Translations under genes and position numbers: made by a program
Assembly (NCBI RefSeq): GCF_030867145.1
Contig: NC_134440.1
Coordinates: 6,572,001 to 6,636,000 of the forward strand
From: Opisthocomus hoazin
Taxonomy: Eukaryota > Chordata > Aves > Opisthocomiformes > Opisthocomidae
Reading direction: 5' to 3'
Length of the DNA stretch: 64,000 nt
Shown: positions 28,301 to 40,528 of the stretch, piece after piece
Layout of the letters: every line of letters begins with the position of its first letter
Position numbering within the stretch: position 1 is the first letter of the stretch
The notes under the pieces: model-generated
Seen by the model: only the letters and a program-made list of their open reading frames with translations
The model's database searches: none
What the model was told of the DNA's origin: nothing

Positions 28301-29759
28301 AACTTTGCCTTTTAGGAGCAGGCTGCAAAAGGATCCCACCAGGGCCCCCCCGTGCTAGGTTTCAAGTTTGAGGTGGGAAGACAAACAAGCAGCCCCAGTC
28401 TCTGTGCCTCTGTGCGAGCAGTGCCATGGGCAGATGAGGCTGAGCAACAGCTTTCCAGGCTAGTCCCTTCTGGCTGCGAAATATCTGTAGATGTTTGCCT
28501 TTTAGGAGCAGGCTTCGAAAGGAGCGCACCTGGGCTGCCCTTGGCTATGTTTGACGTTTGAGGTGGGAAAAGAAACAAGCAGCCCCAGTCTCTGTGCCTC
28601 TGTGCGAGCAGTGCCATGGGCAGATGAGGCTGAGAAACAGCTTTCCAAGATAGCCCCTTCTGGGTAACAGCTATCTGGAGACGTTCGCATTTTCGGAGCA
28701 GGGCTGCTGGAAGCACCCGGCAGGGACCCGCAATCCCCGGGCTACATTTGAAGTTTGAGATGGCAAGACAAGTAAGCAGCCCCAGTCTCTGTGACTCTGT
28801 GCGAGCAGTGCCATGGGCAGATGAGGCTGAGCAACAGCTTTCCAGACTAGCACCATGTGGCTGCGATGTATCTGCAGACGTTCGCGGTCTTGGAGCAGGG
28901 CTGAGAAAGGAACTCGGCAGGGACGCCCCATCCCCGGGCTACGTTTGAAGTTTGAGGTGGCAAGAAAAGAAAGCAGCCTCAGTCTCTGTGCCTCTGTGCG
29001 AGCAGTGCCATGGGCAGATGAGGCTGAGCAACAGCTTTCCAGGCTACCCACTTCTGGCTGAGAACTATCTGTAGACTTTTACCTTTGAGGAGCAGGCTGC
29101 GAAAGGAGCGCACCTGGGCTCCCCTTGGCTATGTTTGACGTTTGAGGTGGGGAAACAGACAAGGAGCCCCAGTCTCAGCGCCTCTGTGCGAGCAGTGCCA
29201 TGGGCAGATGACACTGAGCAACAGCTTTCCAGGCTAGCCCCTTCTGGGTAAGAGCTATCTGGAGACGTTCGCAGTTTTGGAGCAGGGCTGCGAAAGGAGC
29301 CCGGCAGGGACACCCCATCCCTGGACTACGTTTGAAGTTTGAGGTGGCAAGACAAGCAAGCAACCCCAGTCTCTGTGCCTCTGTGCGAACAGTGCCATGG
29401 GCAGATGAGGCTGAGTAGCAACTTTTCAGCATTTCGCCTTCTGGCTGAGAACTATCTGTGACGTTTTCGTTTTAGGAGCAGGCTACGAAAGGATCCCACA
29501 AGGGCCCCCCAGGGCTACGTTTGAAGTTTGAGTTAGCAAGACAAAGAAGCAGCCCCAGTCTCTGTGCCTCAGTGCGAGCAGTGCCATGGGCAGATGAGGC
29601 TGAGTAGCAACATTTCAGCATTTCGCCTTCTGGCTGAGAACTATCTGTGACGTTTTCCTTTTAGGAGCAGGCTACGAAAGGATCCCACAAGGGCCCCCCA
29701 GGGCTACGTTTGAAGTTTGAGTTAGCAAGACAAACAAGCAGCCCCAGTCTCTGTGCCTC

Positions 29760-30140
29760 AGTGCGAGCAGTGCCATGGGCAGATGAGGCTGAGCAACAGC
29801 TTTCCAGGCTAGTCCCTTCTGGCTGCGATCTATCTGGAGAAGTTCGCATTTGTGGAGCAGGGCTGCGAAAGGAGCCCGCCAGGGACCCTGTCGGATACAT
29901 TTGAAGATTGAGGTGGCAAGACAAGCAAGCAGCCCCAGTCTCTGTGCCTCTGTGCGAGCAGTGCCATGGGCAGATGAGGCTGAGCAACAGCTTTCCAGGC
30001 TAGTCCCTTCTGGCTGCGATCTATCTGGAGAAGTTCGCATTTGTGGAGCAGGGCTGCGAAAGGAGCCCGCCAGGGACCCTGTCGGATACATTTGAAGATT
30101 GAGGTGGCAAGACAAGCAAGCAGCCCCAGTCTCTGTGCCT
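29760..30140 (+). repeat. Two adjacent identical 191-bp monomers
   Basis: The monomer with 'ggctgcgatctatctggaga' at 29821 recurs 191 bp later at 30012, with the same private variants ('agttcgcatttgtggagcag', 'ggaccctgtcggatacattt'). Just upstream, the pair with 'ctgagtagcaac' (29411 and 29600) is a similar near-identical doublet 189 bp apart. Confidence 0.88.
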
Positions 30141-31424
30141 CTGTGCGAGCAGTGCCATGGGCAGATGAGGCTGAGCAACAGCTTTCCAGGCTAGCCCCTT
30201 CTGGCTGTGAGCTATCTGGCGACGTTCGCATTTTAGGAGCATTGCTGTAAAAAGAGCCCCGCAGGGGCCTTCCGGTCTACATTTGAAGTTTGAGGTGGCA
30301 AGACAAACAAGGAGCCCCAGTCTCTGTGCATCTGTGCGAGCAGTGCCGTGGGTAGATGAAGCTGAGCAACAGCTTTCCAGGCTAGCCCCTTCTGGCTTTG
30401 AGCTATCTGGCGACGTTCGCATTTTTGGAGCAGGGCTGCAAAAGGAGCCAGGCAGGGGCCTTCTGGTCTACATTTAAAGTTTGAGGTGGCAAGACAAACA
30501 ACCAGTCTCAGTCTCTGTGGCTCTGTGCGAGCAGTGCCATGGGCAGATGAGGCTGAGCAACAGCTTTCCAGGCTAGCCCCTTCTGGCTGCAAGCTATCTG
30601 CAGACGTTCGCACTTTCTGAGCAGGGCTGCGAAAGGAGCCTGGCAGAGACACCACCATTCCCAGCATGCGTTTGAATTTTCAAGTGGCAAGATAAGCAAG
30701 CAGCCCCATTCTCTGTGCCTCTATGCGAACAGTGCCATGGGCAGATGAGGCTGAGCAACAGCGTTCCAGGCTAGCCCCTTCTGCCTGCAAGCTACCTGCA
30801 GACATTCGCATTTTTGGAGCAGGGCTGCAAAAGGAGCCTGGCAGGTATACCCTTTCCCAGGATACGTTTGAAGTTTGAGGTGGCAAGACAAGCAAGCAGC
30901 CCCAGTCTCTGTGCCTCTGCGCAAACAGTGCCATGGGCAGATGAGGCTGAGCAACAGCTTTCCAGGCTAGCACCCTCAGGCTGTAGGATATCTGGAGACA
31001 TTCGCATTTTCAGAGCAGGGCTGCAAAAGGAGCCCGGCACGGACCCCCCCCCATCCCTGAGCTAGGTTTGAGGTGGCAAGACAAGCAAGCAGCTCCAGTC
31101 TCTCTTCCTGTGTGCAAACAGTGCCATGGGCAGATGAGGCTGAGCAACAGCTTTCCAGGCTAGCCCCTTCTGGCTGCCAGCTATCTGCAGACGTTCGCAT
31201 TTCAAGAGCAGGGCTGCGAAAGGAGCCTGGCAGGGACACCACCATTCCCAGCATGCGTTTTAATTTTGAGGTGGCAAGACAAGCATGGAGCCCCAGTTTC
31301 TGTGCCTCTGTGCGAGCAGTGCCATGGGCAGATGAGGCTGAGCAACAGCTTTCCAGGCTAGCTCTTTCTGGCTGCGAGCTATCTGGAGATGTTCACATTT
31401 TGGGAGCACTCCTGACGGAGGTGC

Positions 31425-31429
31425 TCGGC
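31425..31429 (+). repeat. Target-site duplication, left copy (TCGGC)
   Basis: Five bases repeated exactly at 31850-31854, flanking the LTR. Five-bp duplications are usual for ERVL-type integration. Confidence 0.85.
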
Positions 31430-31849
31430 TGTCCTGGGTTTGGCCAGAACAGGGTTAATTTTCACCGGAATCCAGGAAGGGGCACAGCCGGGGGGTGGGG
31501 GCTGACCCCACCTGGCCAAACAAAGCCCGGTATTCCATACCATGTGACGTCACGCTGGCTTCCGGTGGGGGGGGGGCGGCGCGGCGGGAACGCACGCGTG
31601 GCTTGGGGGGGCGCAGCGCCGGTCCTTTTTCGGGAGAGCGGCTGTCTGGATCGTGCGGTTCGTTGTTGTGTTTTCTCCTTATTTGTATCGTTGTTCTTCC
31701 TGTTTTCCCTCTGTTTGCTGTTCTGTTAAACTGCCCTAATCCCGACCCAACAGTTTCTGCCTCTTTCTTTCCATTCTCCTCCGCACGCCGGCGGGGGGAG
31801 GGGCGGCCGCGTGGCGCTTCTGTTGCCGGCGGCAGCCGAAACCGAAACA
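31430..31849 (+). mobile_element. Solo LTR of an avian endogenous retrovirus (ERVL-like)
   Basis: A 420-bp noncoding insertion that interrupts a satellite monomer. It begins TGTCCTGGGTTTGG and ends CCGAAACA (TG...CA). Direct 5-bp target duplications TCGGC lie at 31425-31429 and 31850-31854; removing the element rejoins a normal monomer. 'tattccataccatgtgacgt' and the late 'gttaaactg' resemble the abundant avian ERVL LTRs as I remember them. No internal viral genes, so it is a solo LTR left by LTR-LTR recombination. Confidence 0.85.
31545..31552 (+). promoter_or_regulatory. CRE (TGACGTCA) inside the solo LTR
   Basis: Perfect CREB/ATF palindrome in the expected promoter half of the LTR, identical to the octamer in the MKNK2 promoter. 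No clear TATA box follows it. Confidence 0.55.
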
Positions 31850-31854
31850 TCGGC
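31850..31854 (+). repeat. Target-site duplication, right copy (TCGGC)
   Basis: Matches 31425-31429. The satellite resumes here with 'cggcacagacaccc'. Confidence 0.85.
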
Positions 31855-32431
31855 ACAGACACCCATAGGTACGTTTGAACTTTGAGGTGGCAAGACAAGC
31901 AAGCAGCCCCAGTCTCTGTGCCTGTGTGCAAACAGTGCCATGGGCAGATGAGGCTGAGCAACAGGTTTCCAGGCTAGCCTCTACTGCCTGTGAGCTAACT
32001 GGAGACATTCGCATTTTTGGAGCAGGGCTGCAAAAGGAGCCCGGCAGGGGCCTCCCGGTCTACATTTGAATTTTGAGGTGGCAAGACAAACAAGCAGCCC
32101 CAGTCTCTGTGCCTCTGTGCGAGCAGTGCCATGGGCAGATGAGGCTGAGCAACAGCTTTCCAGGCTAGCCCCTTCTGGCTGCAAGATATCTGCAGACATT
32201 CGCATCTTTGGAGAAGGGCTGAGAAAGGAGCATGGCAGGGACCCCCCCTAATTCCCAAGCTACGTTTGAAGATGTAAGTGCAAGATAAGCAAGCAACCCC
32301 AGTCTCTGTGCCTCTTTACGAGCAGTGCCATGGGCAGATGAGGCTGAGCAACAGCTTTCCAGGTTAGCCCCTTCTGGCTGCAAGCTATCAGTAGACGTTC
32401 ACATTTTCGGACCAGGGCTGCCGGAGGCTCT
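31850..32431 (+). repeat. Satellite between the LTR and the CR1 insertion
   Basis: About three monomers. The 'gcctctttacgagcag' variant, absent from block 1, first appears near 32311, so this is where block 2 type sequence begins. Confidence 0.93.
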
Positions 32432-32666
32432 CACAGAATCACAGAATCACAGAATCACAGAATAGTAGGGGTTGGAAGGGACCTCTGTGGGTCATCTAGT
32501 CCAACCCCCCCGCCGAAGCAGGGTCACCTACAGCAGGCTGCACAGGACCTTGTCCAGTCGGGTCTTGAATATCTCCAGAGAAGGAGACTCCACAACCTCC
32601 CTGGGCAGCCTGTTCCAGTGCTCCGTCACCCTCAGAGAGAAGAAGTTCCTCCTCATGTTCAGACGT
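32432..32666 (-). mobile_element. CR1 LINE, 3'-terminal fragment
   Basis: Minus-strand insertion of 235 bp in a satellite monomer. Its 3' end is four copies of the octamer ATTCTGTG (seen as cacagaat, 32432-32463). Upstream of the tail on the minus strand is the C-terminus of ORF2 (F-S-L-R-V-T-E-H-W-N-R-L-P, ending L-C-S-L-L and a stop at 32528). It is 5'-truncated, as most CR1 copies are. Only a short TCTC is shared by the two flanks (about 32428-32432 and 32667-32670). Confidence 0.95.
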
Positions 32667-35600
32667 TCTCGGCACGGACGCCCTAAGTTACATTTGAAGT
32701 TTGAGGTGGCAAGACAAGCAAGCACCACCAGTCTCTGTGCCTCTGTGCGAGCAGTGCCATGGGCAGATGAGTCTGAGCAACAGCTTTCCAGGCTAGCCCC
32801 TTCTGGCTGCCAGCTATCGGCAGACGTTCGCATCTTCGGAGCAGGGCTGTGAGTGGAATCTGGCAGGCACCTCTCATTCCCGGATACGTTTGAAGTTTGA
32901 GGTGGCAAGACAAGTAAGCAGCCCCAATCTCTGTGCCTCTTTACGAGCAGTGCCATGGGCAGATGAGGCTGAGCAACAGCTTTCCAGGCTAGCCCCTTCT
33001 GGCTGCATGCTATCTGCAGACGTTCGCATTATTGGATCAGGGCTGCGAAAGGAGCCTGGCAGGGATACCCATGCCCAAGATACGTTTGAAGTTTGAGGTG
33101 GCAAGACAAGCAAGCAGCCCCAGTCTCTGTGCCTCTGTGCGAGCAGTGCCATGGGCAGAGGAGGCTGAGCAACAGCTTTCCAGGCTCGTCCCTGCTGGCT
33201 GCAAGCTATCTGCTGACATTCGCCTCTTTGGAGAAGGGCTGAGAAAGGAGCATGGCAGGGACCCCCCCTAATTCCCAAGATACGTTTGAAGATTTCAGTG
33301 GCAATATAAGCAAGCAGCCCCAGTCTCTGTGCCTCTTTACGAGCAGTGCCATGGGCAGATGAGGCTGAGCAGCAGCTTTCCAGGTTAGCACCTTCTGGCT
33401 GCAAGCTATCTGCAGATGTTCACATTTTCGCACCAGGGCTGCTGCAGGCTCTCGGCACGGACCCCCTAAGCTACGTTTGAAGTTTGAGGTGGCAAGACAA
33501 GCGAGCAGCCCCAGTCTCTGTGCCTCTGTGCGAGCAGTGCCATGGGCAGATGAGGCTGAGCAACAGCTTTCCAGGCTAGCCCCTTCTGGCTGCAAGCTAT
33601 CTGCAGACGTTCGCATTATTGGATCAGGGCTGCGAAAGGAGCCTGGCAGGGATACCCATTCCCAAGATACGTTTGCAGTTTGAGGTGGCAAGACAAGCAA
33701 GCAGCCCCAGTCTCTGTGCCTATGTGCGAGCAGTTCCATGGGCAGAGGAGGCTGAGCAACAGCTTTCCAGGCTAGTCCCTGCTGGCTGCAAGCTATCTGC
33801 TGACATTCGCCTCTTTGGAGAAGGGCTGAGAAAGCAGCAGGGCAGGGACCCCCCCTAATTCCCAAGATATGTTTGAAGCTTTCAGTGGCAATATAAGCAA
33901 GCAGCCCCAGTCTCTGTGCCTCTTTACGAGCAGTGCCATGGGCAGATGAGGCTGAGCAGCAGCTTTCCAGGTTAGCACCTTCTGGCTGCAAGCTATCTGC
34001 AGACGTTCACATTTTCTCACTAGGGCTGCCGCAGGCTCTCGGCACGGACCCCCTAAGCTACGTTTGAAGTTTGAGGTGGCAAGACAAGCAAGCAGACCCA
34101 GTCTCTGTGCCTCTGTGCGAGCAGTGCCATGGGCAGATGAGGATGAGCAACAGCTTTCCAGGCTAGCCCCTTCTGGCTGCAAGCTATCTGCAGACGTTCA
34201 CATTTTCGGACCAGGGCATCCTGACGCGCTCGGCACGGACCCCCTAATGTACGTTGGAAGTTTGATGTGGCAAGATATGCAAGAAGGCCCAGTCTCTGTG
34301 CCTCTTTACGAGCAGTGCCATGGGCAGATGAGGCTGAGCAACAGCTTTCCAGGCTAGCCCCTTCTGGCTGCCAGCTATCTGCAGACATTCGCATCTTCGG
34401 ATCAGGGCAGCGAAAGGAGCCTGGCAGGGATACCCATTCCCAGGGTACGTTTTAATTTTGAGGTGGCAAGACAAGTAAGCAGCCCCAGTCCCTGTGCCTC
34501 TTTACGAGCAGTGCCATGGGCAGATGAGGCTGAGCAACAGCTTTCCAGGCTAGCGATTTCTGGCTGCCAGCTATCTGCAGACGTTCACATTTTCGTACCA
34601 GGGCTGCCTGACGTGCTAGGCACGGACCCCCTAAGCTACATTTGAAGTTTGAGGTGCCAAGAGATGTAAGCAGCTCCAGTCTCTGTGCCTCTGTGCGAGA
34701 CGTGCCATGGGCAGATGAGGCTGAGCAACAACTTTCCAGGCTAGCCCCTTCTGGCTGCCAGCTATCTGCAGACGTTCGCTTGTTTGGAACAGGGCTGCGA
34801 AAGGAGCCTGTCAGGGATACCCATTCCCAAGATACGTTTGAAGTTTGAGGTGGCAAGAGTAGCAAGCAGCCCCAGTCTCTGTGCCTTTGTGCGAGCAGTG
34901 CCATGGGCAGATGAGGCTGAGCAACAGCTTTCCAGGCTAGCCCCTTCTGGCTGCAAGCTATCTGCAGACAATCGCATGTTCGGAGCAGGGCTGCGAAAGG
35001 AGCATGGCAGGGACCCCCCCTAATTCCCAAGCTACGTTTGAAGATTTAGGTGGCAAGATAAGCAAGCAGCTCCACTATCTGTGCCTGTGAGCGAGAGGTG
35101 CCATGGGCAGATGAGGCTGAGCAACAGCTTTCCAGGCTAGCCCCTTCTGGCTGCAAGCTATCTGCAGACGTTCACATTTTCGAACCAGTGCTGCCGGAGG
35201 CTCTCGGCACGGACCCCCTAAGCTACATTTGAAGTTTGAGGTGGCAAGACAAGCAAGCAGCCCCAGTCTCTGTGCCTCTGTGCGAGCAGTGCCATGGGCA
35301 GATGAGGCTGAGCAACAGCTTTCCAGGCTAGCCCCTTCTGGCTGCCAGCTATCGGCAGACGTTCGCATCTTCGGAGCAGGGCTGCAAGTGGAGTCTGGCA
35401 GGCACCTCCCATTCCCGACTACGTTTGAAGTTTGAGGTGGAAAGACAAACAAGCAGCCCCAGTCTCTGTGGCTCTGTGCGAGCAGTGCCATGGGCAGATG
35501 AGGATGAGCAACAGCTTTCTAGGCTAGCCCCTTCTGGCTGCAAGCTATCTGCAGACGTTCACATTTTCGGACCAGGGCTGCCTGACGTGCTCGGCACGGA

Positions 35601-36823
35601 CGCCCTAAGCTACATTTGAAGTTTGAGGTGGCAAGACAAGCAAGCAACCCCAGTCTCTGTGGCTCTGTGTGAGCAGTGCCATGGGCAGATGAGGCTGAGC
35701 AACAGCTTTCCAGGCTAACCCCCTCTGGCTGCCAGCTATCTGCAGACGTTCGCATCTTCGGATCAGGGCAGCGAAAGGAGCCTGGCAGAGATACCCATAC
35801 CCAGGATACGTTTGAAGTTTGAGGTGGCAAGACAAGCAAGCAGCCCCAGTCTCTGTGCCTCTGTGCAAGACGTGCCATGGGCAGATGAGGTTGAGCAACA
35901 GGTTTCCAGCCTAGCCATTACTGGCTGCCAGCTATCTGCAGATGTTCGTATTATCTTATAAGGGCTGCGAAAGGAGCCTGGCAGGGATACCCATTCCCAG
36001 GTTACGTTTGAAGTTTGAGGTGGCAAGACAAGCAAGCAGCCCCAGTCTCTGTGCCTCTGTGCGAGCAGTGCCATGGGCAGATGAGGATGAGCAACAGCCT
36101 TCCAGGCTAGCCCCTTCTGGCTGCAAGATATCTGCAGACAGTCGCATCTTTGGAGAAGGGCTGCGAAAGGAGAATGGCAGGGACCCCCCCTAATTCCCAA
36201 GCTACGTTTGAAGATATAAGTGTAAGATAAGCAAGCAGCCCCAGTCTCTGTGCCTCTTTACGAGCAGTGCCATGGGCAGATGAGGCTGAGCAACAGCTTT
36301 CCAGGCTAGCCCCTTCTGGCTGCAAGCTATCAGCAGACGTTCACATTTTCGGACCAGGGCTGCCGGAGGCTTTCGGCACGGACACCCTAAGCTAGATTTG
36401 AAGTTTGAAGTGGCAAGAAAAGCAAGCACCACCAGTATCTGTGCCTCTGTGCGAGCAGTGCCATGGGCAGATGAGGCTGAGCAACAGCTTTCCAGGCTAG
36501 CCCCTTCTGGCTGCAAGATATCTGCAGACATTCGCATCTTTGGAGAAGGGCTGAGAAAGGAGCATGGCAGGGACCCCCCCTAATTCCCAAGCTACGTTTG
36601 AAGATGTAAGTGCAAGATAAGCAAGCAACCCCAGTCTCTGTGCCTCTTTACGAGCAGTGCCATGGGCAGATGAGGCTGAGCAACAGCTTTCCAGGTTAGC
36701 CCCTTCTGGCTGCAAGCTATCAGCAGACGTTCACATTTTCGGACCAGGGCTGCCGGAGGCTCTCGGCACGGACGCCCTAAGCTACATTTGAAGTTTGAGG
36801 TGGCAAGACAAGCAAGCACCACC

Positions 36824-39800
36824 AGTCTCTGTGCCTCTGTGCGAGCAGTGCCATGGGCAGATGAGGCTGAGCAACAGCTTTCCAGGCTAGCCCCTTCCGG
36901 CTGCCAGCAATCTGCAGACGTTCACATTTTCGGACCAGGGCTGCCTGACGCGCTAGGCACAGACCCCCTAAGCTACATTTGAAGTTTGATGTTCCAAGAC
37001 AAGTAAGCAGCCCCAGTCTCTGTGGCTCTGTGCTAGTAGTGCCATGGGCAGATGAGGATGAGCAACAGCTTTCCAGGCTAGCCCCTTCTGGCAGCCAGCT
37101 ATCGGCAGATGTTCGCATCTTCGGAGCAGGGCTGTGAGTGGAATCTGGCAGGCACCTCTCATTCCCGGATACTTTTGAAGTTTGAGGTGGCAAGACAAGT
37201 AAGCAGCCCCAGTCTCTGTGCCTCTTTACGAGCAGTGCCATGGGCAGATGAGGCTGAGCAACAGCTTTCCAGGCTAGCCTTTTCTGGCTGCCAGCTATCT
37301 GCAGACATTCGCATCTTCGGATCAGGGCAGCGAAAGGAGCCTGGCAGGGATACCCATTCCCAGGGTACGTTTTAATTTTGAGGTGGCAAGACAAGTAAGC
37401 AGCCCCAGTCCCTGTGCCTCTTTACGAGCAGTGCCATGGGCAGATGAGGCTGAGCAACAGCTTCCCAGGCTAGCCTTTTCTGGCTGCCAGCTATCTGCAG
37501 ACGTTCACATTTTCGTACCAGGGCTGCCTGACGTGCTAGGCACGGACCCCCTAAGCTACATTTGAAGTTTGAGGTGCCAAGACATGTAAGCAGCTCCTGT
37601 CTCTGTGCCTCTGTGCGAGACGTGCCATGGGCAGATGAGGCTGAGCAACAACTTTCCAAGCTAGCCCCTTCTGGCTGCCAGCTATCTGCAGACGTTCGCT
37701 TGTTTGGAACAGGGCTGCGAAAGGAGCCTGTCAGGTATACCCATTCCCAAGATACGTTTGAAGTTTGAGGTGGCAAGAGTAGCAAGCAGCCCCAGTCTCT
37801 GTGCCTTTGTGCGAGCAGTGCCATGGGCAGATGAGGCTGAGCAAGAGCTTTCCAGGCTAGTCCCTTCTGGCTGCAAGCTATCTGCAAACATTCGCATGTT
37901 CGGAGCAGGTCTGCGAAAGGAGCATGGCAGGGACCGCCCCTAATTCCCAAGCTACGTTTGAAGATTTAGGTGGCGAGATAAGCAAGCAGCTCCACTATCT
38001 GTGCCTGTGAGCGAGAGGTGCCATGGGCAGATGAGGCTGAGCAACAGCTTTCCAGGCTAGCCCCTTCTGGCTGCCAGCTATCGGCAGACGTTCGCATCTT
38101 CGGAGCAGGGCTGTGAGTGGAATCTGGCAGGCACCTCTCATTCCCGGATACGTTTGAAGTTTGAGTTGGCAAGACAAGTAAGCAGCCCCAGTCTCTGTGC
38201 CTCTTTACGAGCAGTGCCATGGGCAGATGAGGCTGAGCAACAGCTTTCCAGTCTAGCCCCTTCTGGCTGCAAGCTATCTGCAGACGTTCGCATTATTGGA
38301 TCAGGGCTGCGAAAGGAGCCTGGCAGGGATACCCATGCCCAAGATACGTTTGAAGTTTGAGGTGGCAAGACAAGTAAGCAGCCCCAGTCTCTGTGCCTCT
38401 TTACGAGCAGTGCCATGGGCAGAGGAGGCTGAGCAACAGCTTTCCAGGCTCGTCCCTGCTGACTACAAGCTATCTGCTGACATTCGCCTCTTTGGAGAAG
38501 GGGTGAGAAAGGAGCATGGCAGGGACCCCCCCTAATTCCCAAGATACGTTTGAAGATTTCAGTGGCAATATAAGCAAGCAGCCCCAGTCTCTGTGCCTCT
38601 TTACGAGCAGTGCCATGGGCAGATGAGGCTGAGCAGCAGCTTTCCAGGTTAGCACCTTCTGGCTGCAAGCTATCTGCAGACGTTCACATTTTCGCACCAG
38701 GGCTGCCGCAGGCTCTCGGCACAGACCCCCTAAGCTACGTTTGAAGTTTGAGGTGGCAAGACAAGCAAGCAGCCCCAGTCTCCGTGCCTCTGTGCGAGCA
38801 GTGCCATGGGCAGATGAGGCTGAGCAACAGCTTTCCAGGCTAGCCCCTTCTGGCTGCAAGCTATCTGCAGACGTTCGCATTATTGGATCAGGGCTGCGAA
38901 AGGAGCCTGGCAGGGATACCCATTCCCAAGATACGTTTGAAGTTTGAGGTGGCAAGACAAGCAAGCAGCCCCAGTCTCTGTGCCTATGTGCGAGCAGTTC
39001 CATGGGCAGAGGAGGCTGAGCAACAGCTTTCCAGGCTAGTCCCTGCTGGCTGCAAGCTATCTGCTGACATTCGCCTCTTTGGAGAAGGGCTGAGAAAGCA
39101 GCATGACAGGGACCCCCCCTAATTCCCAAGATACGTTTGAAGATTTCAGTGGCAATATAAGCAAGCAGCCCCAGTCTCTGTGCCTCTTTACGAGCAGTGC
39201 CATGGGCAGATGAGGCTGAGCAGCAGCTTTCCAGGTTAGCACCTTCTGGCTGCAAGCTATCTGCAGACGTTCACATTTTCTCACTAGGGCTGCCGCAGGC
39301 TCTCGGCACGGACCCCCTAAGCTACGTTTGAAGTTTGAGGTGGCAAGACAAGCAAGCAGACCCAGTCTCTGTGCCTCTGTGCGAGCAGTGCCATGGGCAG
39401 ATGAGGATGAGCAACAGCTTTCCAGGCTAGCCCCTTCTGGCTGCAAGCTATCTGCAGACGTTCACATTTTCGGACCAGGGCATCCTGACGCGCTCGGCAC
39501 GGACCCCCTAATGTATGTTGGAAGTTTGATGTGGCAAGATATGCAAGAAGGCCCAGTCTCTGTGCCTCTTTACGAGCAGTGCCATGGGCAGATGAGGCTG
39601 AGCAACAGCTTTCCAGGCTAGCCCCTTCTGGCTGCCAGGTATCTGCAGACATTCGCATCTTCGGATCAGGGCAGCGAAAGGAGCCTGGCAGGGATACCCA
39701 TTCCCAGGGTACGTTTTAATTTTGAGGTGGCAAGACAAGTAAGCAGCCCCAGTCCCTGTGCCTCTGTGCGAGCAGTGCCATGGGCAGATGAGGCTGAGCA

Positions 39801-40528
39801 ACAGCTTTCCAGGCTAGCAATTTCTGGCTGCCAGCTATCTGCAGACGTTCACATTTTCGTACCAGGGCTGCCTGACGTGCTAGGCACGGACCCCCTAATC
39901 TACATTTGAAGTTTGAGGTGCCAAGACATGTAAGCAGCTCCAGTCTCTGTGCCTCTGTGCGAGACGTGCCATGGGCAGATGAGGCTGAGCAACAACTTTC
40001 CAGGCTAGCCCCTTCTGGCTGCCAGCTATCTGCAGACGTTCGCTTGTTTGGAACAGGGCTGCGAAAGGAGCCTGTCAGGGATACCCATTCCCAAGATACG
40101 TTTGAAGTTTGAGGTGGCAAGAGTAGCAAGCAGCCCCAGTCTCTGTGCCTTTGTGCGAGCAGTGCCATGGGCAGATGAGGCTGAGCAAGAGCTTTCCAGG
40201 CTAGTCCCTTCTGGCTGCAAGCTATCTGCAGACAATCGCATGTTCGGAGCAGGGCTGCGAAAGGAGCATGGCAGGGACCCCCCCTAATTCCCAAGCTACG
40301 TTTGAAGATTTAGGTGGCAAGATAAGCAAGCAGCTCCACTATCTGTGCCTGTAAGCGAGAGGTGCCATGGGCAGATGAGGCTGAGCAACAGCTTTGCAGG
40401 CTAGCCCCTTCTGGCTGCAAGCTATCTGCAGACGTTCACATTTTCGAACCAGTGCTGCCGAAGGCTCTCGGCACGGACCCCCTAAGCTACATTTGAAGTT
40501 TGAGGTGGCAAGACAAGCAAGCAGCCCC
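36824..40528 (+). repeat. 3,705-bp higher-order repeat, copy 1
   Basis: About 19 monomers, followed directly by a second copy. Left divergence is at 'caccaccag' (36815) versus 'cagccccag' (40520). I saw no difference from copy 2 in the stretches compared. Confidence 0.92.

Larger units (their letters stand above)
13603..31429 (+). repeat. Satellite block 1, monomers of about 189-201 bp, diverged
   Basis: About 90 head-to-tail monomers. Anchors recur in each: 'ccagtctctgtgcctctgtg', 'atgggcagatgaggctgagc', 'agctttccaggctagccc', 'cgcattttcggagcaggg' and 'ttgaggtggcaagacaagca'. Spacing of the 'ccatggg' anchor in the first monomers is 197, 198, 198, 197, 191, 199, 191, 189, 201 and 197 bp. Monomers differ by substitutions and small indels, for example an 11-bp loss near 26172. 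Many carry 'ctggagacg' where block 2 has 'ctgcagacg'. Open frames on both strands recur with every monomer and are not genes. The satellite family is not one I can name. Confidence 0.97.

Noticed and set aside
31455-31961. 168-codon minus-strand frame across the LTR
   Set aside because: It lies in the noncoding LTR and runs into satellite; no viral or host protein similarity is evident.
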